A DNA stretch of 64,000 bases from CBDBJR01 sp965206445. GTDB taxonomy: Bacteria > Pseudomonadota > Gammaproteobacteria > Arenicellales > Poriferihabitantaceae. Both the position numbers and the translations under genes were made by a program. The DNA lies in the NCBI GenBank assembly GCA_965206445.1, contig CBDBJR010000002.1, forward strand, positions 1,922,001 to 1,986,000, given 5' to 3'. The stretch's first letter is position 1. Each line of letters begins with the position of its first letter. A model generated the notes under the pieces. It was not told the origin of the DNA and ran no database searches. It saw nothing but the letters and a program-made list of their open reading frames with translations. Shown piece by piece: positions 1 through 8,775 of this stretch.

Positions 1-474
1 GTTACTGCGCCGCTCCAGCAACAGCACATCACGCCACACGCCCCGCATCTGCCCGAGCTTTTCCCGCCGGCCCAGAATCTTGAAGCCGTGTTTCCGATGC
101 ATCTGCAGGCTGGCTGCGTTCTCCGGGAAAATACCGGCCACCAGCGTCCAGATGCCGTGCTGCTCCGACGCGCTGATCAGCTCGGCCAACAGCGTGCCGC
201 CAAGGCCGCCGCCGGTTGATTTGGTGGCGACATAGACGCTGACCTCGGCGACACCGGCATACACGCAGCGGCTCGACGCCGGCGACAGCGCCGCCCAGCC
301 GATGACCCGGTCGCCCTGCTGCGCCACCAGGCGGCATTCCGGCAGCCGCGCGCGGTTCCACTCGTCCCAGTCCCCGGCCTGCTGCTGAAAGGTTGCATGG
401 CCGCTATCGATGCCCTGCTGATAGATCGCCTTGACTGCCGGAAAATCGGCTGGTTTGAATGCCCTGATAATCAT
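1..474 (-). CDS. GNAT-family N-acetyltransferase (PAT-like), partial at window edge
   Basis: The frame is open to base 1, so the C-terminus and stop lie outside the window; about 158 codons are visible. The protein begins MIIRAF, has the aromatic stretch FQQQAGDWDEW, a central sheet region, the acetyl-CoA pyrophosphate loop TGGGLGGTLL and the late motif NAASLQMHRKHGFKILGRR. These are the hallmarks of the phosphinothricin/methionine-sulfoximine acetyltransferase branch of GNATs, which N-acetylate small amines or amino-acid analogues with acetyl-CoA in the cytoplasm. A second ATG lies 6 bases upstream (480); I prefer 474 because family members usually start with M-x-I-R. It follows the 5-oxoprolinase gene on the same strand after about 75 bases and may be co-transcribed. 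The substrate cannot be told from sequence. Confidence 0.75.
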   Translation of the reverse strand, partial: MIIRAFKPADFPAVKAIYQQGIDSGHATFQQQAGDWDEWNRARLPECRLVAQQGDRVIGWAALSPASSRCVYAGVAEVSVYVATKSTGGGLGGTLLAELISASEQHGIWTLVAGIFPENAASLQMHRKHGFKILGRREKLGQMRGVWRDVLLLERRSN

Positions 475-548
475 GCGCATAGAGCGGGAAAAATGGGGTT
501 ACCACACCGGGCGCATCGGCCAGCGCACGCGGCGCGCCGATAGCCCAC

Positions 549-3500
549 TCAGGCTGCGCCCCACCCGCCGCCGCCCGGTGTCTCAATCACGAACACGTCG
601 CCCGGCTGTAGCTCGATTTGCTCGCTGCCGGCCAGCTCGCTGACCGAGCCATCCGGGTGTTCGACCCGGTTGCGGCCAACCACCCCGGCGCCGCCGCCGG
701 CCATGCCGTAGGGCGGCACGATGCGGTGGCCGGACAGCACATTGGCGGTCATCGGCTGCAAAAACAGCAGCTTGCGAATCACGCCATTGCCGCCGGGCTG
801 CTGCCCATGCCCGCCCGAGCCGTGCCGGATGGCGAACGAGTTGAGCACCACCGGGAACCGCCATTCGAGCACTTCCGGGTCGGTCAGGCGGGAGTTGGTC
901 ATGTGGCTATGCACCGCGTCGGCGCCGGCAAAATCGGCGCCGGCGCCGGTGCCGCCGCAGATGGTTTCGTAGTATTGATGGCGTGCGTTGCCCCAGATGA
1001 AATTGTTCATCGTCCCCTGCGACGCCGCCACCACCCGCAACGCGCCAAACAACGCATCCACCAGCAGTTGCGAGGTCTCGACGTTGCCGGCAATCACCGC
1101 CGCCGGATAGGCCGGGCTGATCATCGAGTCGGGGGGAATCACGATATCCAGCGGCTTCAAACAGCCTTCGTTGAGCGGAATCTGATCGGCCACCAGACAG
1201 CGAAACACATACAGCACCGCCGCGCGCACCACCGCGGTCGGGGCGTTGAAATTACCCGGATGCTGGGCGCTGGTGCCGGTAAAATCGATCCGCGCGGTGC
1301 GCTGCCGGCGGTCGACTTGAATCGCGACGCTGACGCGGTGGCCGTCGTCCATGGCATAGGTAAACGCCCCGTCGGTCAGCCGCTGCAACACCCGCCGCAC
1401 CGACTCCTCGGCATTGTCCTGGACGTGCTGCATATACGCATGCACGGTCGAGATGCCGTAGTGATCGGCCATTTTGGTCAGCTCCTGCGCGCCCTTCTCA
1501 CAGGCCGCCAGCTGGGCTTTGAAGTCGGCTATATTCATCGCCGGGTTGCGCGCCGGCCACGGCCCGTCGGTCAGCAGTTGGTAGATCGCCTGCTCGCGGA
1601 AACGGCCATTTTCGACCAGCTTGACATTGTCGATAACGATGCCTTCCTGCTCTATGCTGGTGCTGTTGGCCGGCGCCGAGCCGGGGCTGATGCCGCCAAT
1701 GTCCGCATGGTGGCCGCGCGCGGCGACGTAGAACAGGCGCTCGTTGGCGGCGCCGAAGACCGGCTTGACGACGGTCACATCGGGCAGGTGCGTGCCGCCG
1801 TTGTACGGCGCGTTCAGGATGTAGGCGTCACCGGGGCAAATGTCCGCGCCGCGCTGCCGGATAATGGTCTTGATGCTCTCGCCCATCGAGCCCAGGTGCA
1901 CCGGAATGTGCGGCGCATTGGCGACCAGGCCGCCGTGCGGGTCGAATACCGCGCAGGAGAAATCCAGCCGCTCTTTGATATTGACCGACGCGGCGGTGTT
2001 TTCCAGCACCGCCCCCATCTGCTCGGCAATCGACATGAACAGGTTGTTGAAAATCTCCAGCATCACCGGGTCCACCTGCGTGCCTATCGCCGGCGCCGCC
2101 CGGCGGGCGCGATAGCGCTCCAGAATCAGGTTGTTGTCCGCCGTCAGCCGGGCCCGCCAGCCGGGTTCAACGGTGATTGTGCTGGTCGGGTCGAGGATTA
2201 CCGCCGGGCCGGGCAGCGGTTGTTCGACGGCCAGCTGTCGGCGCTGATAAAACGGCGTCTTGCGCCACCGCCCGTGGATAAAACAATCGCGTTCAATTGC
2301 GCTCGCCGGCGCGTCGGCGTCGGCCTCACGCACCATCGCCGTCAGTGGCCGGGCCGGTCGGATGACCTCGACCCGGATTGATTCGACCACCAGCGGCTTG
2401 TCCTGCGAGATGAAGCCGAAGCGCTGTTGATGCCGCTGTTCAAACTGCTCGACGACCGCGGCATGGTCGCGGCAGCCGACCACGATGCTGCTGTCGGAGT
2501 CCTGATAGCGCAGGTGCAGCAGCGACGTCGATTGCAGCCCGTCAACCGATTCGCCCTGCGCTTCGAGCTCGGCCATCCCCTGCTGTTCGAGCTGTTGCAG
2601 TTGCGGCGCCAGCGCGGTCAGCGTCGTCGGCGACAATGCGGTTTCGACGGTTTTGTGGCGGCTGACCACGGTGTCGGCCAGCCCCATGCCGTAGGCCGAC
2701 AACACCCCGGCGTACGGGTGGATAAAGATGCGCTTCATCGCCAGCGCATCCGCCACCCCGCAGGCGGCCTGCCCGCCGGCGCCGCCGAAACAGCACAAGG
2801 TGTAGTCGGATACGTCATAGCCGCGCTGCACCGAGATTTTTTTGATTGCGCCGGCCATGTTTTCTACCGCCACCGCGCGGAACCCGGCGGCCACCTGATG
2901 CGGCGCGGTGCGCGCGCCGGTGGCCTGCGCGATCTGCTGCGCCAACTCGGCGAAGCGGGTTTCGACCCCGGCCCGGTCCAGCGTCTGGTTCGCCTGCGGG
3001 CCGAATACCGCCGGGAACAGGTCGGCCTGCAAATGGCCGAGCATCACATTGCAATCGGTGATGGTCAACGGGCCGTCGTTGCGGTAGCTGGCCGGCCCGG
3101 GGTGGGCGCCGGCGGAATCCGGCCCGACCCGATAGCGGGCGCCGTCGAAATGCAGTATCGAACCGCCGCCGGCGGCCACCGTGTGAATCAACAGCATCGG
3201 CGCCCGCAGCCGCACCCCGGCCACCCGGGTCTCGAATACCTTTTCAAACTCCCGGTTGTAGTGGCTGACATCGGTTGACGTGCCGCCCATATCGAAGCCG
3301 ATGACCCGGTCAAACCCGGCCGCCTCGCAGACGCGCGCCATGCCGACCACACCGCCGGCCGGCCCGGACAGCACCGCATCCTTGCCCTGGAAAAAGTGCG
3401 CATCGGTCAGGCCGCCGCTGGACTGCATAAACATCAGGCGCCCGCCGTGGTGCTCCAGCCCGGCCAGCTCCGCCGCCACCCGGCCAACGTGGCGCCGCAA

Positions 3501-4196
3501 TATCGGTGACAGATAGGCGTCCACCACGGTGGTGTCGCCGCGCGATACCAGTTTCATCAGCGGGCTGACCTCATGGCTGACCGACACCTGGGTAAAGCCG
3601 ACCCGGCGCGCCATTTCCGCCAGCTGTTTTTCATGCGCCGGGTAGCGGTAGCCGTGCATCAGCACAATCGCCACCCCCCGGCGACCGCGGGCATAGTGCG
3701 CCCGCAGGCCGGCCTCGGCGGCGTCGCGGTCGAGCGCAACCAGCAGCTTGCCGTGCGCGTCTACCCTTTCGGTGATCTCCAGCACGTCGCAATACAGCGG
3801 CGGCGGCAGTTTGACGTGCAGATCAAACAGCTGCGGCCTTTCCTGATAGCCGATGCGCAGTTGATCGCCGAAGCCCCGGGTTATCACCAGCAGGGTGTCC
3901 TCGCCTTGTCGTTCGAGTAAGGCGTTGGTGGCTACTGTGGTGCCCATCTTGACCGCCGCAATCGCTTCGCTCGGCAGTGCCTGGTCGGCGCCGATGTCCA
4001 TTAGATCGCGGATGCCTTGGATCGCTGCGTCGGTATAGTGATCCGGGTTTTCGGACAGTAGTTTGTGGATTACGATTCGGCCGTCCGGGCGGCGCGCAAC
4101 GACGTCGGTGAAGGTGCCGCCGCGATCGATCCAGAACTCCCATTTGGGTGATTTTGGTGGTGCTGGGTGGGGGGGGTGGGGGTTGGTTTTGGTCAT
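549..4196 (-). CDS. 5-oxoprolinase / hydantoinase A-B fusion (ATP-hydrolysing)
   Basis: The product is 1215 aa, the usual size of fused 5-oxoprolinases. The N-terminal half is HyuA-like: the phosphate-binding DRGGTFTDV lies near residues 24-32, a second loop reads FDMGGTSTDVS, and the PAGGVVGM and AAGGGS motifs follow. The C-terminal half is HyuB-like, with NAPYNGGTHLPDVTVV, GHHADIGGISPGS and a final GGGGWG. The family opens cyclic amides with ATP; 5-oxoproline to glutamate is the commonest reaction. The first 18 residues are proline-rich and low-complexity, and the start codon abuts a heptamer repeat array (4200 on) that leaves no clear ribosome site, so the true start could be slightly downstream. 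It lies downstream of the cobalamin enzyme and upstream of the GNAT gene on the same strand. A hydantoinase substrate cannot be excluded. Confidence 0.9.
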   Translation of the reverse strand: MTKTNPHPPHPAPPKSPKWEFWIDRGGTFTDVVARRPDGRIVIHKLLSENPDHYTDAAIQGIRDLMDIGADQALPSEAIAAVKMGTTVATNALLERQGEDTLLVITRGFGDQLRIGYQERPQLFDLHVKLPPPLYCDVLEITERVDAHGKLLVALDRDAAEAGLRAHYARGRRGVAIVLMHGYRYPAHEKQLAEMARRVGFTQVSVSHEVSPLMKLVSRGDTTVVDAYLSPILRRHVGRVAAELAGLEHHGGRLMFMQSSGGLTDAHFFQGKDAVLSGPAGGVVGMARVCEAAGFDRVIGFDMGGTSTDVSHYNREFEKVFETRVAGVRLRAPMLLIHTVAAGGGSILHFDGARYRVGPDSAGAHPGPASYRNDGPLTITDCNVMLGHLQADLFPAVFGPQANQTLDRAGVETRFAELAQQIAQATGARTAPHQVAAGFRAVAVENMAGAIKKISVQRGYDVSDYTLCCFGGAGGQAACGVADALAMKRIFIHPYAGVLSAYGMGLADTVVSRHKTVETALSPTTLTALAPQLQQLEQQGMAELEAQGESVDGLQSTSLLHLRYQDSDSSIVVGCRDHAAVVEQFEQRHQQRFGFISQDKPLVVESIRVEVIRPARPLTAMVREADADAPASAIERDCFIHGRWRKTPFYQRRQLAVEQPLPGPAVILDPTSTITVEPGWRARLTADNNLILERYRARRAAPAIGTQVDPVMLEIFNNLFMSIAEQMGAVLENTAASVNIKERLDFSCAVFDPHGGLVANAPHIPVHLGSMGESIKTIIRQRGADICPGDAYILNAPYNGGTHLPDVTVVKPVFGAANERLFYVAARGHHADIGGISPGSAPANSTSIEQEGIVIDNVKLVENGRFREQAIYQLLTDGPWPARNPAMNIADFKAQLAACEKGAQELTKMADHYGISTVHAYMQHVQDNAEESVRRVLQRLTDGAFTYAMDDGHRVSVAIQVDRRQRTARIDFTGTSAQHPGNFNAPTAVVRAAVLYVFRCLVADQIPLNEGCLKPLDIVIPPDSMISPAYPAAVIAGNVETSQLLVDALFGALRVVAASQGTMNNFIWGNARHQYYETICGGTGAGADFAGADAVHSHMTNSRLTDPEVLEWRFPVVLNSFAIRHGSGGHGQQPGGNGVIRKLLFLQPMTANVLSGHRIVPPYGMAGGGAGVVGRNRVEHPDGSVSELAGSEQIELQPGDVFVIETPGGGGWGAA

Positions 4197-4199
4197 GGA

Positions 4200-4428
4200 G
4201 AATCTTAGGAATTAGGAATGAAATCCGCCTGCGGCGGGAATTAGGAATTAGGAATGAAATCCGCCTGCGGCGGGAATTAGGAATTAGGAATGACATCCGC
4301 CTGCGGCGGGAATTAGGAATTAGGAATTAGGAATTAGGAATCAGAAAGTCCGCCTTCGGCGGGAATTAGGAATTGGGAATTAGGAATCAGGAAATCCGCC
4401 TTCGGCGGGAATTAGGAATTATAGATTA
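4200..4428. repeat. Palindrome-heptamer repeat array 1
   Basis: Five hairpin palindromes (CCGCC, a 3-nt loop TGC or TTC, GGCGG) alternate with short runs of the heptamer GGAATTA, including some GGGAATT variants. The array fills the whole space between the cobalamin-enzyme stop codon and the 5-oxoprolinase start codon. The final codons of the cobalamin enzyme (NIPNP) are encoded by TGGATTGGGAATATT-like sequence, so the array seems to have run into the gene end. Open frames across it are low-complexity artefacts. Confidence 0.9.
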
Positions 4429-4432
4429 TGGA

Positions 4433-6214
4433 TTATGGATTGGGAATATTGCTTAACGGCCGCTCTGCTGCCAGGGCCAGGAGGGTTGGCATTATATCGT
4501 GTACTTGTTCGCATACGATGGCGCCGTTGGAGCGTAGTTCGGGGATCACGTTTTGTGGTAGTGAGGCGGTGTTGTCTTCGGCGATTTGATTTAGTTGGCC
4601 GCCGATGAGGACTGGGATGGTCAGGCCGATTTCTTGCAGCACGTCGCGTAGTTGGCAAAAATATGTCAGCGCAACGCCGTTGTAGGTGGTCAGCGCAATG
4701 GCGTCGGCGGCGCAGCGCTCGGCCCGGCGGGCCAGCTCGTCCGGGTCGACGCTGACGCCGCCGTCGATTGGTTGGATGCCAAGGCGGTGAAAAATCTGCT
4801 CCAGCATCATCTTGCTGTGTTTGTGCACGTCGGTGGTGGCGGTGATGATTTTCAATCCGCTGCCGGCAATGTCGGCCGCCCCATAGGCTTGCAGGTGCGC
4901 GACCTGCTGCTCAACCAGCGCGTCGATGTGGCGCACGGTGTCCGACAACACCCAGGCGGTACGTCGGTTGCGCTGCTGCTCAAGCCGGCCCGGCGCATAC
5001 CATTGCTCCAGCGTTTCGCCGCCGATGCGTCGAATCGCCAGCAGCATCTCAAACGGGTTGCCGGTATCGATGCCGGCACGCGCAAAATCGGTCAGCAGAT
5101 TGCGCTTGAAGATCTCTCCGCCGGCCAGCAGCCGGGCGGCGATGCGCTGCGATTCGGAGCGGTCGATCAGGTCGGTATACGGCTGTCGGCTGTCCGCCAG
5201 TCGGGCGGCGAATAACTGCGCCTGGATGATTTCGTCGATGTCCGGTATGCGCTGATTCTCGGTGACCGGAACCGGGTTGACCGCGTGACCGGACGGCTGG
5301 TCGGTTTGCCCGATCAAATCGACCAGCAGGTATGCCGACAGGCTGGCATAATTTTGTGCCGCACTGCCGGTATAGCTGACCGTGTTGCCATAGATCATGC
5401 TGCCCGGCGCGGGGCTGGCCTGGTGCAGCGCATAATAAAACGCCAGCCGGGTGGCCGGGGTGGTGTAATGGTGGCCGAAACAATGGGTTATCTTGCCGCC
5501 AATCAACTCCTCGACAATGTAGCGCTCGACCAGCGCCGCCCCGATGGCGCTGGCCAGATCGGTGAATACCGCGGCAAACCCGTCGTCCAGGTTGGAATGC
5601 GCCAGCACGTCCACCGGCTGCGCCGCCATCAATGCCAGCGCGGTCAGCGTCGATTCGGTGATGGCAATATCGTCATGCCAGTTGGGCAGCCGAAAGGTGA
5701 AATACTGCCCCAGATTGCCAATCACCGTCGCCCCCGCCGCCAGGGCCGACTGGGTGTTTTCCAGCGCCGCCGGAAACCCGAGGACAAAATCACCGAAATG
5801 CGGCGCCAGCGGGGCGACCTCGGTCAGCTTGACAAAATCATCGGTCTCATTGAGCAGCAGCCCGGTACCGCGTAGCTGCTGATTGCGTATGGCGCGCGGA
5901 AACCCCATCGACCAATCCAGACACACGCCGATGCGATCGACTGTGACGCCGTGTTTTGCGGTTTCCTCATAGATTTGCGCAAACGCTCTGATGCTCTTGT
6001 CCCGGTCGCGGAAGCCCATGTGCGCATGTTGCATGACGCGCCCGTGACGCATCTGATGACGCTTGTAGTCGGCCTCGCAGGCGCATTGATGCTGCCGCAA
6101 AAAGCTGCCTTGAACCACCGGCCAATCCGGCGCCTGCTGACGACCGGTGGACAGGATTTCGGCGGCATCCGGTAATTCTGCTTCGGGGAAAATCTGCGCT
6201 CGCTGGAGGCGCAT
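4433..6214 (-). CDS. Cobalamin-binding glutamate-mutase-like enzyme (fused catalytic and B12 domains)
   Basis: The product is 593 aa. Residues about 1-440 resemble the barrel of methylaspartate (glutamate) mutase E: an early GSFLRQHQCACEADYKRHQ segment, then HAHMGFRDRDKSI, and GHHYTTPATRLAF near the middle. Residues about 450-590 look like a B12-binding Rossmann domain: a DxH motif reads DVHKHS (Asp462, His464), followed by LGIQPIDGGVSVDP, the strand ALTTYNGVALTYF and VLIGGQLNQ. The last position of the usual DxHxxG is Ser rather than Gly. Known glutamate mutases split these domains into two subunits; here they are one chain. A plausible job is a carbon-skeleton rearrangement in glutamate or related amino-acid breakdown, fitting the downstream 5-oxoprolinase, but the substrate is inferred. 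The start has a good AGGAG site. Confidence 0.65.
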   Translation of the reverse strand: MRLQRAQIFPEAELPDAAEILSTGRQQAPDWPVVQGSFLRQHQCACEADYKRHQMRHGRVMQHAHMGFRDRDKSIRAFAQIYEETAKHGVTVDRIGVCLDWSMGFPRAIRNQQLRGTGLLLNETDDFVKLTEVAPLAPHFGDFVLGFPAALENTQSALAAGATVIGNLGQYFTFRLPNWHDDIAITESTLTALALMAAQPVDVLAHSNLDDGFAAVFTDLASAIGAALVERYIVEELIGGKITHCFGHHYTTPATRLAFYYALHQASPAPGSMIYGNTVSYTGSAAQNYASLSAYLLVDLIGQTDQPSGHAVNPVPVTENQRIPDIDEIIQAQLFAARLADSRQPYTDLIDRSESQRIAARLLAGGEIFKRNLLTDFARAGIDTGNPFEMLLAIRRIGGETLEQWYAPGRLEQQRNRRTAWVLSDTVRHIDALVEQQVAHLQAYGAADIAGSGLKIITATTDVHKHSKMMLEQIFHRLGIQPIDGGVSVDPDELARRAERCAADAIALTTYNGVALTYFCQLRDVLQEIGLTIPVLIGGQLNQIAEDNTASLPQNVIPELRSNGAIVCEQVHDIMPTLLALAAERPLSNIPNP

Positions 6215-6378
6215 GGTTTGCTCCTATGGTTGTGATTACAAACGCCTGGTAGCCACCGGATCAACGGCCAATACGCCTATCGAATCGCTGCCGTGCTGAT
6301 GTCATCACATTGCCCCCCAGGCCGCTTGTCCGGGCATAGACAGGGCGGTACTATAACGATCCGGCGGCATAATTAACA
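6165..6378. repeat. Direct repeat A flanking the restriction island
   Basis: This segment holds the first about 20 codons, leader and promoter of the cobalamin-enzyme gene. It aligns in the same orientation with 11886-12110, at roughly four bases in five by eye. The two copies bracket the restriction-modification island exactly, with nothing island-like outside them. Confidence 0.75.
6297..6356 (-). promoter_or_regulatory. Promoter -10 and palindromic site in the leader of the cobalamin-enzyme gene
   Basis: On the minus strand a TATAGT -10-like hexamer (6351-6356) lies about 137 nt before the ATG. Inside the leader is the inverted repeat TGATG-N-CATCA (6297-6307). Both are kept in the diverged second copy at 12034-12090, where the site reads CTGATG-N-CATCAG. 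Retention of both arms suggests an operator or RNA hairpin. I see no B12-box typical of a cobalamin riboswitch. Confidence 0.4.
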
Positions 6379-6416
6379 CTCTGTCATGTCTGACAATCAG
6401 GCAGGTTGTTTTTTAC

Positions 6417-6764
6417 TCATATAGTGGCGAGGATGTATTCCATCCCACGCTGCTTACACCACGTCTCTGCCGCCTTGCGCTTGCGCTGCACATCATTTGA
6501 GTCAATTCGGCTGGGGTCTTTCACCTCAACGATAACTTTTCTGCCGTCTTCGTATTCTACGAGGAAATCCGGCACATAACGCCGCTGGTGCTTCTGGCCG
6601 TCAATCCAGGGAATTATGATTCCGTGCCGCTTTAGCCATTTAATTACATGCTGGTCATTTTCCAATCGCTCCATCATTTGCCGCTCAAGGTCGCTATCAT
6701 ATTTCTCGAAACTCCAAGGGCTTTTCTGTGGATTGTCGTATTGGCCGCGCTTGCTAATCGTCAT
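6417..6764 (-). CDS. PD-(D/E)XK endonuclease, detached nuclease domain of a type III-like restriction enzyme
   Basis: The product is 115 aa from the ATG at 6764, which overlaps the end of res by 11 bases (ATGACGATTAG shares the res stop). An in-frame ATG at 6782 would add six residues. The core motif is YVPDFLVEYEDG then KVIVEVKD, a PD-x(n)-E-x-K nuclease signature with the catalytic Asp in PDF and the Glu and Lys in EVK. This fold normally forms the C-terminal cleavage domain of type III Res proteins, or resembles TnsA/VRR-type nucleases; here it is a separate small protein. Translational coupling to res suggests 1:1 assembly. It probably cuts DNA when Res translocates from unmodified sites; that role is inferred. 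Confidence 0.75.
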   Translation of the reverse strand: MTISKRGQYDNPQKSPWSFEKYDSDLERQMMERLENDQHVIKWLKRHGIIIPWIDGQKHQRRYVPDFLVEYEDGRKVIVEVKDPSRIDSNDVQRKRKAAETWCKQRGMEYILATI

Positions 6765-8772
6765 ATTCAATAACCCCCGCAATCAAACCCGGGATTGTCC
6801 CAACTTTCAGCTTGACTTGGCCGAGCATTCTCCACGTGAAATCCACATCCGATCGGTCAGCCAGACCAAGCGATGAGTCGTTAAGAAACTTCGCTCTTAC
6901 GTGATAGAGCAAAGCGCTGTAAACACGATCTTTGAACATTGCGGCGCAACCTGCCTCAACGGTTAGTTGTTCGGCCATCTCAAGCAATCCCGCTTTCACC
7001 GCTTCGCGTACAGATTCATCCGATATCTGTGTGACCGCTCCACCGGAACCGCTTTCATCGGGCGCAGAGTGTACGGTTTTCCAGCCTTTATTTCCCAATT
7101 CTTGCCCGACCACTCCCGCAATATTCACTTTAGTAATTTCGACCACCGTGGGATCGTATTCAATTGTATCCAGTGCTTCTTGCCAATTCTCCAATGGTTC
7201 CGGCGGGGGCGGAATATCGCCTACATCAAACTCTTCATCGCCCACCACCGATGGATCAATCGGCGGAATATCAATTACCAAATTCGGTTTTTCAAGTTTC
7301 TGTTTTGGTGGCGGCGGCGGTAGATCTTCGGTCTCGTCAAATAGATCATCAATAGAAACATTTATTCGTCTTTTAGCGTTGAAAATTTCCCATAGCCATT
7401 CGTGCTCCAGTTTAGGGTGATCCACCACGGCGCATATTTGCGGCTCCGTCTGCTCAACTCCCTTTGCTCGCACACGACGTAGTCCACGCCCGACAACCTG
7501 CTGCCCATAAACTCTGCTACCGAACTTGCGTAAGAGCAGGATAACGCCGACTTCCGGCACGTCCCATCCTTCACGCAACATCAGCACACTGACCACAGCT
7601 TTGTAAGGCGTCTCCTTCTTTTTCTTCCTGCCTAACTCTCGTGCTTTCTGCCGTTCCAAAGGACTGCTGTCTTCCGTAACCCGTAGCGTCTTCACCTTGA
7701 AATATTTGTTGAGGGTCTGTTCAGCCTTCTCGGCGTCTGCCTTGCATACCGCCACAACAAACAAAACGGGCTGATAGCGTCTCTTCGCACGTCGCTCCTG
7801 TTCTTCCAAGCGTTTCAGCGCAATCGCCATTTGCTGACGCATTGGCTCATCATCCGTTACCCATTGCGTTGCGTTCAGCCCCAGGCGATCTACCTCATCC
7901 CAGTCGATCTCCTCTACTTTACGCCGTTCGCCGGTGCGCGCGTCGGTATAGGTCAACTGCACGGTCTTGATGTCCGGCTGATAGACCACCGGCGTCTTGA
8001 TAATCCCATCGGCCAGCGCATCCGTCACGCCGTATTCATAAATCATCGCACTGTCCGGTGCATTGCCGTCGGCACGGTCGGGCGTTGCAGTCGTATCTAC
8101 TCGTAAGGTGACCTTCTCGCGCATTCGTAGCAGGGTCGCCTCGTATTCCGTCGCGGGCGAATTGTGCGCCTCGTCATTGAACAGGGCAAAATCAGGGCCA
8201 TTCATCAATGCCGAAAGGTTGCTCTGTCCGCTCTTGTTGCTCAAATAAAATTGGTGAATGTTGCCCAGTATCACGTTGGCACTGAGCAAACTTGCCCAGC
8301 CGCCTTCCCTGTCACTGCCCAAAGTCGTGAGAACGAAGTCTTCCGGATGGGCACATCCCCAATCGGGCAGCAGGGCGCGGTCTTTGAATACTTTCCCGCC
8401 TTCAAAATCATCTTCCAGCCGATCGCGTACAATCAGGTTCGGGCAAAGCATGACGAACTTCTGAACGTCATGCGCGATACGCAGCCACGCAACTACCGCC
8501 GCTATCACCGCCGTCTTGCCCCCGCCTGTTACGATATTCAGCAGTAATCCATCCGCTCCAAGCTCCGCCTTGCCCAAAACTTCATACGCATAGATTACCC
8601 GCAGAAACGACTCCCATTGATGTGCCCAAAGCGTTCCTTCCCGCGCTTCTTGGTCGTCTTCCTCGGAAGTCAGAAATTCAACATACCTGTAAGAATTTTC
8701 ACACAAACCCGGCAATCCGCCCTGTTTCCAGTCGCGAAAGGCCTCCTCGTATTTTGCAAATTGGTTGAACAT
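6754..8772 (-). CDS. res: Type III-like restriction subunit, superfamily 2 helicase (Res)
   Basis: The product is 672 aa. Helicase motifs are clear: Walker A TGGGKT at residues 82-87, DEAH at 200-203, the TATPDR motif near 229, REGWDVPEV near 400 and motif VI QVVGRGLRR at 425-433. A proline-rich linker (PPPPPKQ) near residue 470 leads to a C-terminal region with no nuclease motif. Type III Res proteins use ATP to move on DNA and usually carry the nuclease at their own C-terminus; here it is encoded by the overlapping next gene. The gene starts 3 bases after the mod stop, so mod-res-nuclease form one minus-strand operon. Base composition is lower in GC than the flanking metabolic genes, as expected for an acquired island. 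Confidence 0.85.
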   Translation of the reverse strand: MFNQFAKYEEAFRDWKQGGLPGLCENSYRYVEFLTSEEDDQEAREGTLWAHQWESFLRVIYAYEVLGKAELGADGLLLNIVTGGGKTAVIAAVVAWLRIAHDVQKFVMLCPNLIVRDRLEDDFEGGKVFKDRALLPDWGCAHPEDFVLTTLGSDREGGWASLLSANVILGNIHQFYLSNKSGQSNLSALMNGPDFALFNDEAHNSPATEYEATLLRMREKVTLRVDTTATPDRADGNAPDSAMIYEYGVTDALADGIIKTPVVYQPDIKTVQLTYTDARTGERRKVEEIDWDEVDRLGLNATQWVTDDEPMRQQMAIALKRLEEQERRAKRRYQPVLFVVAVCKADAEKAEQTLNKYFKVKTLRVTEDSSPLERQKARELGRKKKKETPYKAVVSVLMLREGWDVPEVGVILLLRKFGSRVYGQQVVGRGLRRVRAKGVEQTEPQICAVVDHPKLEHEWLWEIFNAKRRINVSIDDLFDETEDLPPPPPKQKLEKPNLVIDIPPIDPSVVGDEEFDVGDIPPPPEPLENWQEALDTIEYDPTVVEITKVNIAGVVGQELGNKGWKTVHSAPDESGSGGAVTQISDESVREAVKAGLLEMAEQLTVEAGCAAMFKDRVYSALLYHVRAKFLNDSSLGLADRSDVDFTWRMLGQVKLKVGTIPGLIAGVIEYDD

Positions 8773-8775
8773 CGG

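Noticed and set aside
618..2381. 587-codon plus-strand open frame opposite the 5-oxoprolinase gene
   Set aside because: It is antisense to a well-matched enzyme, is rich in Arg/His/Ala as expected from mirrored GC-rich codons, and shows no family motif.
6215..6350. Cobalamin riboswitch before the B12-dependent enzyme
   Set aside because: The characteristic B12-box sequence and multi-arm layout are not visible; only a short palindrome is conserved.
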